A stretch of 64,000 nt of DNA from Streptomyces sp. CB09001 (GCF_003369795.1 NZ_CP026730.1:7307001-7371000); one strand, 5' to 3'. Numbered from the stretch's first letter, positions 34,774 through 43,918 are shown. The notes: generated from the sequence alone by a model not told the origin. Numbers and translations: made by a program.

Positions 34774-34791
34774 CGCGTGCCCGCCGCCGGC

Positions 34792-35988
34792 TCAGTCGAG
34801 CGGGGCGAGCGTGAGCCTGGCCTCGGCCGGGTTGCCGTCGTGCACCAGCGACTCGTGGTTGCCGACGTCGTCGAAGGCGAACGCGTACGCCTTCCCGTCG
34901 GCCATGCGCTCGTGGATGATCCGGGCGTAGTGGTTGGTCACCGACTCCCGGTAGAAGTCCGCCGCCGAGGGGTCGGGCTGGTTGGGGTTGCTCAGCAGCG
35001 TCGAGCGGTTGAAGCCGGCGCACAGCGTGCGGGAGATCGGGCCGCGCACCTGGTCGTTGGGCGCGTCCAGGAGCCGGTGGCAGCCGAAGACGCTGGAGGC
35101 GTCGGGCTTCTGGAAGCTGGTGACGACCGCGCCCGAACTGTTGGTGAAGTTCATGACGTTGCCCGAGACCCGCCCGAAGTACTTGGTGTCCGGCCGGTCG
35201 CCGAAGGGCGTGACGGTGAGCGTGGTCGTCGCGTACTTCTGCCAGACCCGGTTGATGTAGTCGTCCATGACCGACGCGGGCAGCGCCCCGGTCTCCACCC
35301 CGTACAGCGGCGCCAGCGCCCGCAGTACGCTGCCGTCGGGCCGGGTCTGGACCAGTCCGCCCCAGCCCGGCTGGGCCCGCAAGGCGTCGAACACCCCGCG
35401 GTAGCCGCCGGCCTTGAGCTGTCCGGCGCTGCTCACGCTGCCGTCGGCGCGCCGCACGCCGACCGTGTAGGGCGCGGAGAACATGTCGACCTGGGTGCTG
35501 TTCAGCCACAGCCCGCCGTCGTTGAGCGTGTACTCGGACCAGTTGAAGAGGATGTTGCGGTTGGGGTCGCTCGGGTTCTGGACGGCGGGCTGGACCAGGC
35601 CGCCGGTGGTGAGCCGGAAGTCCAGCTTCTGACCGTAGGAGAAGTAGATGCGCCCCGACAGCTTCGGGATCCGGATGGTCTTGGTCTGTCCCGCGGCCGG
35701 TCCGGGGATGGACGCGTCCGGTGCGGGAGTTGGGGGATTGCCGCCGGCGGGCCAGGCGTGGAAGGTGCCGTTCTCGTCCGCCCAGCCCTGCTGACCGGTC
35801 GTCAGCGAGGTGCCCAGGTTGTAGATGTGGACGGCGTCGCCCCGGGCGGAGTTGTTGGTGATCTTCAGGGGGATGGTGGCGGGCACCGCGGCGTCCGCGG
35901 GCGGCGCGGCGCCGAACGAGAGCAGGGCGCCGGTCAGGCCTGCGGCCGCGGCCACGGCGAGCAGACGGAGTCTGAGTCGGGAGAGCAC
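34792..35988 (-). CDS. Secreted GH64 endo-beta-1,3-glucanase (first of two)
   Basis: The 398-residue protein has a Sec signal (cleavage after ADA, about residue 33) and a single GH64 domain, the family of laminaripentaose-producing beta-1,3-glucanases. The expected catalytic pair is present: E152 in NWSEYTLND and D168 in STQVDMFS, 16 apart as in the Streptomyces matensis enzyme (E154/D170). The end reads YAFAFDDVGNHESLVHDG. No binding module is attached. It acts on laminarin, curdlan or fungal wall glucan outside the cell. A LacI-type palindrome lies 46 bp upstream of the start. Confidence 0.94.
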   Translation of the reverse strand: MLSRLRLRLLAVAAAAGLTGALLSFGAAPPADAAVPATIPLKITNNSARGDAVHIYNLGTSLTTGQQGWADENGTFHAWPAGGNPPTPAPDASIPGPAAGQTKTIRIPKLSGRIYFSYGQKLDFRLTTGGLVQPAVQNPSDPNRNILFNWSEYTLNDGGLWLNSTQVDMFSAPYTVGVRRADGSVSSAGQLKAGGYRGVFDALRAQPGWGGLVQTRPDGSVLRALAPLYGVETGALPASVMDDYINRVWQKYATTTLTVTPFGDRPDTKYFGRVSGNVMNFTNSSGAVVTSFQKPDASSVFGCHRLLDAPNDQVRGPISRTLCAGFNRSTLLSNPNQPDPSAADFYRESVTNHYARIIHERMADGKAYAFAFDDVGNHESLVHDGNPAEARLTLAPLD

Positions 35989-36033
35989 TCTCCACCTCCG
36001 TGCGGGTGTGGGGGAATTGGTCCGTACCGATTC

Positions 36034-36047
36034 TGAGAGCGCTCTCA
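36034..36047. promoter_or_regulatory. 14-bp palindrome TGAGAGCGCTCTCA upstream of GH64 gene
   Basis: A perfect 14-bp palindrome with the CG-centred core of LacI-family operators, differing from the CebR box TGGGAGCGCTCCCA at two symmetric positions. Position before the GH64 start fits repression of a beta-1,3-glucanase. Confidence 0.7.
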
Positions 36048-36177
36048 GCGTTGCGCCGGGGCGCGTTCATGTCAATGTGCGCGGCGGAAGTGCGCGAGTC
36101 GGAACGCGGGTCCGCTTTCGGCCGCCACGGCAGGACCTGCCGCGAGGCTGCGCGCCCGTCCCGGCTGGTGCTGCCGT

Positions 36178-36687
36178 TCAGGCGACGGGACCGGCCACCG
36201 GGTAGTGCCGGACTCCTGCCGCACCCCGCCGCTCCGCGCCGGGCCACAGGCAGTCCAGGACCGAGGCGGACGGCGGGAAGAGCGCGGACGGCACCGACTC
36301 GCGGGCGACCCACTCCCAGCGCTCGATCCTGTCGGGCTCGGTGACCCGGGGCACACCGGCCGCCCGCTCGGTGACGGCCGCGGCCGTCACCCGGGTCAGC
36401 CCGCCCACGCGGTCGACGAGCACGGCCAGCACCCGCACCTCCGCGGGGGCCGCGACGAGCCCGGTCTCCTCCGCCAACTCCCGGGCGGCGGCCGTCTCGA
36501 AGTCCTCGCCCGCGTCGACCTTGCCGCCGGGCAGTTCCCAGCGTCCGTCGTGACCGAGCCCCAGCAGTACCCGTCCGGCGGGGTCGAGGACGGCGAGGCC
36601 GACGCCGGTGAGGCTCTGCGCGGCGGGGCGGGCGCGTTCGGGGCGCTCGGCGCCCGGTGCGGAGGAGTTCACCCGCTCATTCCACAC
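36178..36687 (-). CDS. Nudix hydrolase
   Basis: The 169-residue protein has a complete Nudix box: GKVDAGEDFETAAARELAEE followed by TGL, with the metal-binding RE..EE glutamates. Such enzymes hydrolyse nucleoside diphosphate-X compounds; similarity is to MutT-like members and the exact substrate is unknown. Its 5' end overlaps the serine hydrolase gene by 11 bp, so it is cotranscribed with serine hydrolase and IclR genes. It may be a house-cleaning enzyme without direct role in the pathway. Confidence 0.88.
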   Translation of the reverse strand: MWNERVNSSAPGAERPERARPAAQSLTGVGLAVLDPAGRVLLGLGHDGRWELPGGKVDAGEDFETAAARELAEETGLVAAPAEVRVLAVLVDRVGGLTRVTAAAVTERAAGVPRVTEPDRIERWEWVARESVPSALFPPSASVLDCLWPGAERRGAAGVRHYPVAGPVA

Positions 36688-37738
36688 GGTGGCGACTCCC
36701 GGCAGCCACCGGGGGCAGCGCGGCGGCCGCGTCGTGGAACGCCCGGCGCAGGGCGACGATCCCGTCGCCCGTCCTCGTCGGGTGCACCCGGTTGGTGAGC
36801 AGCACGGCGTACCGACGCGTCGCCGGGTCGACCCAGAGGCTGGTGCCGGTGAAGCCCGTGTGGCCGTACGAGTCCGGGCCGAACACCTCCCCGGCGGGGG
36901 AGCCGACCGGGTCGCGGCCCTGCCAGGCCAGCGCGCGCCGCAGCGCCAGGTCGTCCGTGTGGGCGGCCGTCATCAGGGCGAAGGTGTCGGGCCGCAGCAG
37001 GTCCCGGCCGCCGGCGGCGAGGGCGGCGCCGAGACGTTCCATGTCCGCGAGGGTGGAGAACAGGCCCGCGTGCCCGCCTGCCGCGCCGAGCACCACCGCG
37101 TTCTCGTCGTGGACCTCGCCCACCACCCGGCGGCCGCGCCAGGGGCAGTCCTCGGTGGCCACCGCGCGCGCCCGGCGCCCGGCGTCCGGCCGGAAGACGG
37201 TGTCGCGCAGGCCGAGCGGCGCGCACACCAGCCGCTCCACCAGTGCGTCCAGGGGCTCCCCGGCCGCCGCCTCGGCGATCAGGCCGAGGACGATGAACCC
37301 CTGCGAGGAGTACTGGACGCGGGTGCCCGGCTTCGCGGTCAACGGCAGCAGGCGCACCGCCTCCAGCAGCGCCGCGCGGGTGGAGTGGTCGCGGTACAGC
37401 GGCACCTGCCCCGGTATCCCCGAGGTGTGCGTGAGGAGTTGACGCACGGTCAGCTCCGCCTTGTCGCCGCCCCGGTAGTCCGGCAGGTACGCGCCCACGG
37501 TGTCGTCGAGGCCGAGCGCGCCGCGTTCGACGAGGGCCATGACCACGAGTCCGGCCACCGGCTTGGTGACCGAGGCGAGGTCCCACACGTCGTCGCCGTC
37601 CAGCGGCGGCCCGTCCCAGGCCCGGGTGCCGGTCCAGCCCCGGTCCAGCGGTCCCTCCGGGTCCCCGACGGACCAGGCGGCGCCGGAGCAGACGCGTCGC
37701 TCCCGCCCCTCGGCGAGGAGTTCGGCCAGGGCGCTCAT
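36677..37738 (-). CDS. Serine hydrolase, beta-lactamase (class C/AmpC-like) family
   Basis: The 353-residue protein has the S56-x-x-K59 motif in LASVTKPVAG, the second motif in QYSSQGF (Tyr), and the HTGFTG triad in place of KTG. No signal peptide is visible, so it should be cytoplasmic and act as an esterase, amidase or D-peptidase rather than a resistance enzyme. The ATG overlaps the IclR stop (ATGA). In the gene island its likely job is cleavage of an imported amide or ester. Confidence 0.9.
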   Translation of the reverse strand: MSALAELLAEGRERRVCSGAAWSVGDPEGPLDRGWTGTRAWDGPPLDGDDVWDLASVTKPVAGLVVMALVERGALGLDDTVGAYLPDYRGGDKAELTVRQLLTHTSGIPGQVPLYRDHSTRAALLEAVRLLPLTAKPGTRVQYSSQGFIVLGLIAEAAAGEPLDALVERLVCAPLGLRDTVFRPDAGRRARAVATEDCPWRGRRVVGEVHDENAVVLGAAGGHAGLFSTLADMERLGAALAAGGRDLLRPDTFALMTAAHTDDLALRRALAWQGRDPVGSPAGEVFGPDSYGHTGFTGTSLWVDPATRRYAVLLTNRVHPTRTGDGIVALRRAFHDAAAALPPVAAGSRHRVE

Positions 37739-38571
37739 GCCTCCTCACCGCCGCCGGCCGCGCCCACCACGCCGAGCACGGGGGTGCGCGCGCCGAGCCC
37801 GGCGGACACCGTGCGCGCGGCCGCCCGCACCATCGGCCCGAACACCTCCACGCTGCCGGGGTCGAGGGTGAAGGTGAGCCCGGCGATGCCGATGGCACCC
37901 ACGGCCCGGCCCTCCGCGTCCAGCACGGGAGCCGCCACCGACCGCATGTCCGGCTCGTCGTACTCGTCGTCCACGGCGTAGCCGCACAGCGCCGCCCGTG
38001 CGAGCACCGCCCGCAGCGCGGCGGGGTCGGTGGGCGTGCCCGGCGTGCGCGCCTCCAGGTCCGGTGCGTCCAGGACGGCGGCGGTCTCCTCGGCGGGCAG
38101 CGCCGCGAGCATGGCGAGCCCCACGCCGCAGGCGTGGAGCGGCGACCGGTGGCCGGGCCGGGTGGCCATCCGGTACTCACGGGCCGGCTCCGACTGCTCC
38201 AGGTACACGGCGTCGGACGCGTGGCGCACCGCGTAGAACGCGACGTGGCCGGTGCGCCGGCGCAGGTCGGCGAGGGCGGGCCTGGTCAGCTCCAGTACCC
38301 GGCTGTCGTTCAGGGCCGCCGCCGCCAGGCCCAGCAGCCGGGGCCCCGGACGGTAGCTGCCGCCCTCGGCGGGCTCGGCGAAGCCGTACTCCGCCATGGT
38401 CCGCAGATGCCGGTGGACGGTCGGTTTGGTCAGTCCTGTGCGGCGCGCGATCTCTCCCAGCCGGTGGGGGCCACCGGGCTGGACGAGCGCATCGAGCACC
38501 TCCATCGCCTTGTCGACGGGGCCCTTCACGAGTTCCTGGTCGACCGACCGGGTGTTGACCGCTTTCACCAT
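37735..38571 (-). CDS. IclR-family regulator of the Dpp-type island
   Basis: The 278-residue protein has an N-terminal winged HTH (about 10-75; LGEIARRTGLTKPTVHRHL) and a C-terminal IclR effector domain (about 85-255; GHVAFYAVRHASDAVYLE, PLHACGVGLAMLAALP, AVGAIGIAGLTF). The ATG at 38571 is preferred over one ten codons upstream (38601), which would nearly reach the divergent promoter; no strong ribosome site decides. It is divergent from the dpp-like operon and is translationally coupled to the serine hydrolase, so it probably controls both. Confidence 0.88.
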   Translation of the reverse strand: MVKAVNTRSVDQELVKGPVDKAMEVLDALVQPGGPHRLGEIARRTGLTKPTVHRHLRTMAEYGFAEPAEGGSYRPGPRLLGLAAAALNDSRVLELTRPALADLRRRTGHVAFYAVRHASDAVYLEQSEPAREYRMATRPGHRSPLHACGVGLAMLAALPAEETAAVLDAPDLEARTPGTPTDPAALRAVLARAALCGYAVDDEYDEPDMRSVAAPVLDAEGRAVGAIGIAGLTFTLDPGSVEVFGPMVRAAARTVSAGLGARTPVLGVVGAAGGGEEA

Positions 38572-38594
38572 GTCGCTTAGCTTAACCCAACCGC

Positions 38595-38632
38595 ATTCCA
38601 TCTGACGGAACGGAGGTGTTGTTCAATGGAAC
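38595..38632. promoter_or_regulatory. Short inverted repeats in IclR/dpp divergent gap
   Basis: TTCC-N7-GGAA (38596-38610) and GTTC-N4-GAAC (38621-38632, running into the binding-protein start) are short imperfect palindromes of IclR-site size. They may be the IclR operator; statistical support is weak. Confidence 0.3.
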
Positions 38633-40203
38633 GAATTTTTCAGGGGCGCACGGTGGACCGCAGCCGTCCCAGCCGACGCCACGTCCTGCGGACCGGTGGT
38701 CTGCTGCTCGGAGCCCTCAGCGCTCCGGCGCTCCTGACCGCGTGCGGCACGACGGCCGCCGCGGACCGGGCCGGCAACGTGCTGCGGGTCTCCCAGACGG
38801 GCGACCCGAAGACGCTGGACCCGCAGAAGCAGGGCGACATGGTGTCGATGAACGTCCTGATCAACATGTTCGACACCCTCACCACCCGCGGCCGGGACAA
38901 CCGGCTGCACCCCAGACTCGCCCTGAGCTGGAAGGCCACCGACGCGCGGACCTGGCGCTTCGTGCTCCGACCCGGGGTGACCTTCCACAACGGCGAGGTG
39001 TGCGACGCGCGGGCCGTCGCCTTCAGCATCGAGCGGCTGCTGGACCCCGCGACCAAGTCACCGATCGTCGAACTGCGCTTCGTCGAGGGCGTCACCGTCG
39101 TCGACCGGCTCACCGTCGACATCCACACCACCGTGCACGACCCCATCCTGCCCGCCAAGCTCTCCCTGTTCGGCGGCGTCGTCGTACCGCCCCGCCACCT
39201 CGCCGAGGTGGGCGACGCGGCCTTCGCCGACCACCCCGTCGGCACCGGGCCCTTCACCTTCGAGAGCTGGCAGCGCGACCACGAACTGCGGATGCGGGCC
39301 CATGCCGGCCACTGGAACGGACGCCCGGCCGTCGACGGCCTCGTCTTCAGCCCGGCGCCCAACGCCTCGTCCTCCCTGGCCGCGCTCCAGAGCGGCGGCG
39401 TCGACCTCGTCGCCGGACTCACCCCGGACGCCGCCCAGCAACTCGACGGCTACGGCGGCATCAGCATCGACGGCTACACGGGGATCCGCACCGCCTACCT
39501 GTCCCTGAACACCCTGGAAAACGGCCCGCTCCAGGACCGCCGGGTACGCCAGGCGCTCAACCACGCGATCGACGTCCCGCTGCTCATCAAGGCCGTGCTC
39601 GGCGGCAAGGCCACCGAGACGCCCGCCCTCGTCCCGCGCGGCTCCTTCGGCTTCGACCCCACCGTCAAGCCCTTCACCCGCTCCGTCGACACCGCGCGGC
39701 GGCTGCTCGCCGAGGCCGGTCACCCGCACGGCTTCTCCACCACGCTCACCGCCTCCAACGTCGACGCCAACGTCGCCGAGGCCCTGTCCGGACTCCTCGC
39801 CGGGGCCGGGGTGGACGCCCGCGTCAACCTGCTCGACCCCGGCACCTACTCCGCCCGCCTCACCTCCGACAACCGCGGTGCGCTCGGCCCGATCTACCTC
39901 GCGGCCAGCACCGTCTGGACGATGGACGGCGCGAGCATCGTCCAGTCCAACGTGCGCAGCGACCGCCGCCAGAGCCGCTGGCACTCCGCCGAGGCCGACC
40001 GCCTCATCGACGCCGAGGAACTCTCCGAGGACCCCCGCAGGCGCGAAGAGGCCTTCTCGGACCTGCAACGGCTGATGCGCCGGGAAGCACCCTTCGTCTT
40101 CCTCTACCAGATCGACAACATCATCGCCCGCAACGACCGGCCCCGCTGGACGCCGGGAGCCGCGGGCGTCCTCTCGATGGAGAGCGCGGAGGTCTCCCGA
40201 TGA
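38626..40203 (+). CDS. Oligopeptide/dipeptide-type solute-binding lipoprotein
   Basis: The 525-residue family-5 binding protein has a Tat-like basic leader (RPSRRHVLRTGGLLLGAL) and lipobox LLTAC. The fold motifs are VLRVSQTGDPKTLDPQ, ALSWKATDARTWRFVLRPGV, the TFHNGE..DARAVAFSIER block and a C-terminal LMRREAPFVFLYQ. GGAGG precedes the ATG. It is the first gene of a complete five-gene importer. Family-5 proteins carry peptides, but also opines, glycosides and amino-sugar compounds, and the enzymes downstream suggest a non-peptide or modified-sugar cargo. Confidence 0.92.
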   Translation: MERIFQGRTVDRSRPSRRHVLRTGGLLLGALSAPALLTACGTTAAADRAGNVLRVSQTGDPKTLDPQKQGDMVSMNVLINMFDTLTTRGRDNRLHPRLALSWKATDARTWRFVLRPGVTFHNGEVCDARAVAFSIERLLDPATKSPIVELRFVEGVTVVDRLTVDIHTTVHDPILPAKLSLFGGVVVPPRHLAEVGDAAFADHPVGTGPFTFESWQRDHELRMRAHAGHWNGRPAVDGLVFSPAPNASSSLAALQSGGVDLVAGLTPDAAQQLDGYGGISIDGYTGIRTAYLSLNTLENGPLQDRRVRQALNHAIDVPLLIKAVLGGKATETPALVPRGSFGFDPTVKPFTRSVDTARRLLAEAGHPHGFSTTLTASNVDANVAEALSGLLAGAGVDARVNLLDPGTYSARLTSDNRGALGPIYLAASTVWTMDGASIVQSNVRSDRRQSRWHSAEADRLIDAEELSEDPRRREEAFSDLQRLMRREAPFVFLYQIDNIIARNDRPRWTPGAAGVLSMESAEVSR

Positions 40204-41192
40204 GCGCCCTCACCCTCGACAAACCACCCACCCCGGCGGACACCCCGACCCGCCGCACGGACCGGACGGGCCCGCTGCGAGGGGTGCTCAGGCGCCTGCT
40301 CACCGCCCTGTTCGTGCTGTTCTGCACGGCGACCGTCGCCTTCTTCCTCGTCCGCCTGTCCGGCGACCCGGTGAAGATCCTGCTGCCGCCGGACGCCACG
40401 GCCGAACAGGAACAGGTGCTGCGCCACTCGCTGGGCCTGGACCAGTCCCTGTTCGCCCAGTACCTCGACTACCTCCGGGGACTGCTCCACCTCGACTTCG
40501 GCGACTCCCTCGTCTACGGCCAGCCCGTGAGCGAGATCCTCGCCGACCGGCTGCCGGCCACGATCGAACTGGCCGCCGCCGCGCTCGCGGTGACCCTCGT
40601 CATCGCGATCCCGGCGGGCATCCTCGCCGCCATGCGCCGCGGCCGGGGCACCGACAAGACCGTGATGACCGGCGTCCTGCTCGGCCAGTCCACCCCGCCG
40701 TTCTGGGTCGGCATCCTGCTCATCCTGGTCTTCGCCGTCTGGCTGCGCGCCCTGCCCGCCTCCGGTTACGGCACCCTCGCCAACCTGGTCCTGCCCGCCG
40801 TCACCCTCGCCGTGTACTCCGTCGCCGTCGTCGCCCGTCTGCTGCGCTCCTCACTGATCGACGTCCTGTCCTCCGATCACATCCGCAGCGCCCGGGCCAA
40901 GGGATTCGGGCCGCTGCAAGTGGTGCTCAGGCACGGACTGCGCAACGCCTCGCTGCCGGTGGTGACCGTCGTCGGCCTGGAGGTCGGCAACCTGCTCGGC
41001 GGGGCGATCCTCACCGAACGGGTCTTCTCCTGGCCCGGGGTGGGCCAGCTGACCGTCGAGGCGATCTCCAACCGCGACTTCCCGCTCGTCCAGGCCACCG
41101 TCCTGTTCTTCGCCGCCACCTTCGTCGTGGTGAACCTGCTCGTCGACCTCTCCTACAGCTTCCTCGACCCGAGGGTGAGGACGTCCCGATGA
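40200..41192 (+). CDS. ABC permease, DppB/OppB-like
   Basis: The 330-residue permease has its first helix near residue 35-55 (LLTALFVLFCTATVAFFLV) and the DppB motifs QYLDYLRGLLHLDFGDSL and DHIRSARAKGFGPLQVVLRH (EAA loop). The ATG overlaps the binding-protein stop. It forms the channel with the DppC-like protein. Confidence 0.93.
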   Translation: MSALTLDKPPTPADTPTRRTDRTGPLRGVLRRLLTALFVLFCTATVAFFLVRLSGDPVKILLPPDATAEQEQVLRHSLGLDQSLFAQYLDYLRGLLHLDFGDSLVYGQPVSEILADRLPATIELAAAALAVTLVIAIPAGILAAMRRGRGTDKTVMTGVLLGQSTPPFWVGILLILVFAVWLRALPASGYGTLANLVLPAVTLAVYSVAVVARLLRSSLIDVLSSDHIRSARAKGFGPLQVVLRHGLRNASLPVVTVVGLEVGNLLGGAILTERVFSWPGVGQLTVEAISNRDFPLVQATVLFFAATFVVVNLLVDLSYSFLDPRVRTSR

Positions 41193-42103
41193 CCGTCATG
41201 TCACCGGCCGCGACCGACGTGACCCCGGAGAAGAAGCCGTCCGGCGGCTCCGGATCCGTCGTCCTGCGCGGCCTGCTGCGCAACAGGCTCGCCGTACTGG
41301 CCCTCGCCGTGCTCGTACTGCTGCTGTTCGCCGCCCTGTTCGCCCCGCTGATCGCCCCCTACGACCCCAACGCGCAGAACCTGCTGCTGCGGCTGCGGCC
41401 CCCCGCCTGGCAGGACGGCGGCAGCGGCGCCCACCTCCTCGGCACCGACCAGCTCGGCCGCGACATGCTCTCGCGCGTCATCCACGGCGCCCGGGTCTCC
41501 CTGCTCGTCGGCGCCGGCGCCGCACTCCTCGCCGGCGTCATCGGTACGGCCGTGGGCCTCGCCTCCGGATACTTCGGCGGCTGGGCCGACCGCACTCTCA
41601 TGCGGCTCGCGGACGTCCAGCTCGCCTTCCCCTCGCTGCTGCTGGCCCTCGCCGTCGTCGGCTTCCTCGGCTCCGGCCTGTGGGTCGTGATCGTGGTGCT
41701 CGGCTTCACCGGCTGGGTCTCCTACGCCCGCGTCGTACGCGCCGAGGTGATGTCGCTGCGCACCCGCGACTTCGTCACCGAGGCCCGCGCGATCGGCGTC
41801 ACCGACGTCACCATCATGCGCCGCCACCTGCTGCCCAACGTGATGGCGCCGCTGGCCACCATCGGCACCCTGCACGTCGCCGCCGCCATCGTCGCCGAGG
41901 CCTCCCTCAGCTACCTGGGCCTGGGCGTCCCCAAGGAGACGGTCACCTGGGGCGGCATGCTCGCCGACGGCCAGCTCTACCTGGGCACCTCCTGGTGGGT
42001 CGCCGTCTTCCCCGGCATCGCGCTGATGCTGACCTCCCTCGCCATCAACATCACCGGCGACGCCCTGCGGGACGTCGCGGACCCGAAGGCCTACCGCCGA
42101 TGA
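41189..42103 (+). CDS. ABC permease, DppC/OppC-like
   Basis: The 304-residue permease has N-terminal helix LAVLALAVLVLLLFAALFAP, the DppC signature HLLGTDQLGRDMLSRVIHGA and EAA loop FVTEARAIGVTDVTIMRRHL. ATGA overlap with the previous gene and with the ATPase gene after it shows tight coupling. Confidence 0.93.
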   Translation: MTVMSPAATDVTPEKKPSGGSGSVVLRGLLRNRLAVLALAVLVLLLFAALFAPLIAPYDPNAQNLLLRLRPPAWQDGGSGAHLLGTDQLGRDMLSRVIHGARVSLLVGAGAALLAGVIGTAVGLASGYFGGWADRTLMRLADVQLAFPSLLLALAVVGFLGSGLWVVIVVLGFTGWVSYARVVRAEVMSLRTRDFVTEARAIGVTDVTIMRRHLLPNVMAPLATIGTLHVAAAIVAEASLSYLGLGVPKETVTWGGMLADGQLYLGTSWWVAVFPGIALMLTSLAINITGDALRDVADPKAYRR

Positions 42104-42966
42104 GCAACGACCGACCGACAACCGGCTCCGGCCGAACCACGGGCGACGCACCCCGGCCGCCCGCCGACCAGCGACCGCTCCTCGAGATCGACGGCCTCAG
42201 CGTCGACTTCCGCCTGGCGGGCTCCGTCGTCCACGCCGTCCGGGACGTCTCCCTGCACGTCCGCGCCGGCGAGACCCTCGCCGTGGTGGGGGAGTCCGGC
42301 AGCGGAAAGAGCGCCACCGCGCTGTCCGTCCTGCGTCTCAACCCGAGCCCGCCGTGCGTCTATGCGAGCGGCGAGATCCGCTTCGAGGGACGCGACCTGC
42401 TGCGCCTGTCCGAGAAGGAGCTCGGCAGGGTCCGGGGCCGCGACATCGCCATGGTCTTCCAGGACCCGATGACCTGCCTCGACCCGCTCCAGCGCGTCGG
42501 CGCCCAGGTGGCCGAGGTCCTCAGGCACCACACCGGCATGTCCCGCGCCGAGGCCGGACAGGCCGCGCTGGCGGCCCTCGACGAGGTCGGCATTCCCGAC
42601 CCGGCCCAGCGCTACCGCCAGTACCCGCACGAACTCTCCGGCGGCCTGCGCCAGCGCGTGATGATCGCGACCGCGCTGGTGGCCCGCCCCCGCGTCCTCA
42701 TCGCCGACGAGCCGACCACCGCCCTGGACGTCACCGTGCAGCGCCAGATCCTCGACCTCCTGGTCACCCTCCAGCACAAGCACGACATGGCCGTCGTGCT
42801 GATCACCCACGATCTCGCGGTCGTCGCGGAGACCGCCGACCGGGTCGTCGTCATGAACAGGGGCAGGGTCGTCGAGACCGGCGACGTCCTCGACGTGTTC
42901 GACCGCCCGGCCGACGACTACACCCGCCGGCTCCTGGCGGCCACCCCACGACTGGAGGCGGCATGA
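42100..42966 (+). CDS. ABC ATPase, DppD/OppD-like
   Basis: The 288-residue ATPase has Walker A GESGSGKS, Q-loop VFQDPMTCLDP, signature LSGGLRQRV, Walker B VLIADEPTTALD and switch LITHDLAV. The C-terminal DppD/OppD extension, which in some members carries Fe-S cysteines, is short here and has none. It pairs with the DppF-like protein. Confidence 0.93.
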   Translation: MSNDRPTTGSGRTTGDAPRPPADQRPLLEIDGLSVDFRLAGSVVHAVRDVSLHVRAGETLAVVGESGSGKSATALSVLRLNPSPPCVYASGEIRFEGRDLLRLSEKELGRVRGRDIAMVFQDPMTCLDPLQRVGAQVAEVLRHHTGMSRAEAGQAALAALDEVGIPDPAQRYRQYPHELSGGLRQRVMIATALVARPRVLIADEPTTALDVTVQRQILDLLVTLQHKHDMAVVLITHDLAVVAETADRVVVMNRGRVVETGDVLDVFDRPADDYTRRLLAATPRLEAA

Positions 42967-43907
42967 GCACCGACGCGACCGACACCCCCGCCCCCGCGCC
43001 CACGTCCGCCGGGCCGCTCCTCGAACTGGACGGCCTGCGCAAGGAGTTCGGCGGCCGGTCCCGGAACGTCGCCGTCGACGACGTGTCGCTCGAAGTCCGT
43101 GAGGGCGAGACCGTGGCCCTGGTCGGCGAGTCCGGCTGCGGCAAGACCACCCTCACCCGGCTGCTCCTCGGACTCCTCGAACCCACCGCCGGAAGCGTGC
43201 GCTTCGACGGACAGGACCTCGCCGCCCTCACCGCGTCCCAAATGCGGGGTGTACGACGGCAGATGCAGGTGGTTCTCCAGGACCCCTACTCCAGCATGAA
43301 CCCGCGCATGCGCATCACCGACATCGTCGCCGAACCGCTGGTCACCCACGACCCCGAGGCACGCGGGCGGCGCGCACGGGCCCGCAACCGGGAACGGGTC
43401 GGGGAACTCCTGGAGGCCGTCGGCCTGGACACCGGCATTCAGGACCGCTACCCGCACGAGTTCTCCGGCGGCCAGCGCCAGCGCGTCTCGATCGCACGGG
43501 CCCTGGCACTCCGTCCCCGGCTGCTGGTGCTCGACGAGCCGACCAGCGCCCTGGACGTCTCCGTGCAGGCGACCGTCCTCGACCTCCTGGCGGACCTGCA
43601 ACAGCGGCTGGGCCTCACCTACGTCTTCGTCTCGCACAACCTCGCCGTGGTGGCGCAGGTGGCCGACCGGGTCGCGGTGATGAGCCGGGGGAGCCTGGTC
43701 GAGGTGGGCGAGGCGGCGGCGGTGCTGCGCACCCCGCGGCACCCCTATACGCGGCAGCTCCTCGACGCCGTACCGGTCCTCGACCCGCGCCGGGGCCGAC
43801 GGGCCGCGGCACGCGCGTCCGCCCCGACGGACGAACCGACGGACGAACCGACGGACGAACCGACGAACGAAGCGACGGACGAAGCGACGGACGAAGCGAG
43901 CCGATGA
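42963..43907 (+). CDS. ABC ATPase, DppF/OppF-like, with repeat tail
   Basis: The 314-residue ATPase has Walker A GESGCGKTT, Q-loop LQDPYSSMNPRM, signature FSGGQRQRV, Walker B LLVLDEPTSALD and switch FVSHNLAV. The normal family C-terminus (PHPYTRQLLDAVP) is followed by an extra tail of about 40 residues ending in six PTDE/ATDE repeats. The tail is acidic and likely disordered. The gene ends 11 bp from the convergent ROK-like gene, with no terminator seen between them. Confidence 0.92.
   Translation: MSTDATDTPAPAPTSAGPLLELDGLRKEFGGRSRNVAVDDVSLEVREGETVALVGESGCGKTTLTRLLLGLLEPTAGSVRFDGQDLAALTASQMRGVRRQMQVVLQDPYSSMNPRMRITDIVAEPLVTHDPEARGRRARARNRERVGELLEAVGLDTGIQDRYPHEFSGGQRQRVSIARALALRPRLLVLDEPTSALDVSVQATVLDLLADLQQRLGLTYVFVSHNLAVVAQVADRVAVMSRGSLVEVGEAAAVLRTPRHPYTRQLLDAVPVLDPRRGRRAAARASAPTDEPTDEPTDEPTNEATDEATDEASR
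43826..43897 (+). repeat. Six 12-bp tandem repeats at the 3' end of the DppF-like gene
   Basis: Six units of GACGGACGAACC or close variants (the last three end GC), in frame, encode TDEP/TDEA repeats just before the stop. Divisible by three, so copy-number change keeps the frame. Confidence 0.85.
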
Positions 43908-43918
43908 ACCGCCCCACG

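Noticed and set aside
31232..36313. A 1693-codon open frame on the minus strand, and many other long frames opposite real genes
   Set aside because: They are opposite-strand shadows produced by extreme GC bias; translations are low-complexity (Gly/Arg/Asp-rich) and the other strand holds well-recognised ABC and GH1 genes.
36677..37738. Beta-lactam resistance gene
   Set aside because: No signal peptide, HTG instead of KTG, and it is coupled to an IclR catabolic regulator; better read as a cytoplasmic serine hydrolase.
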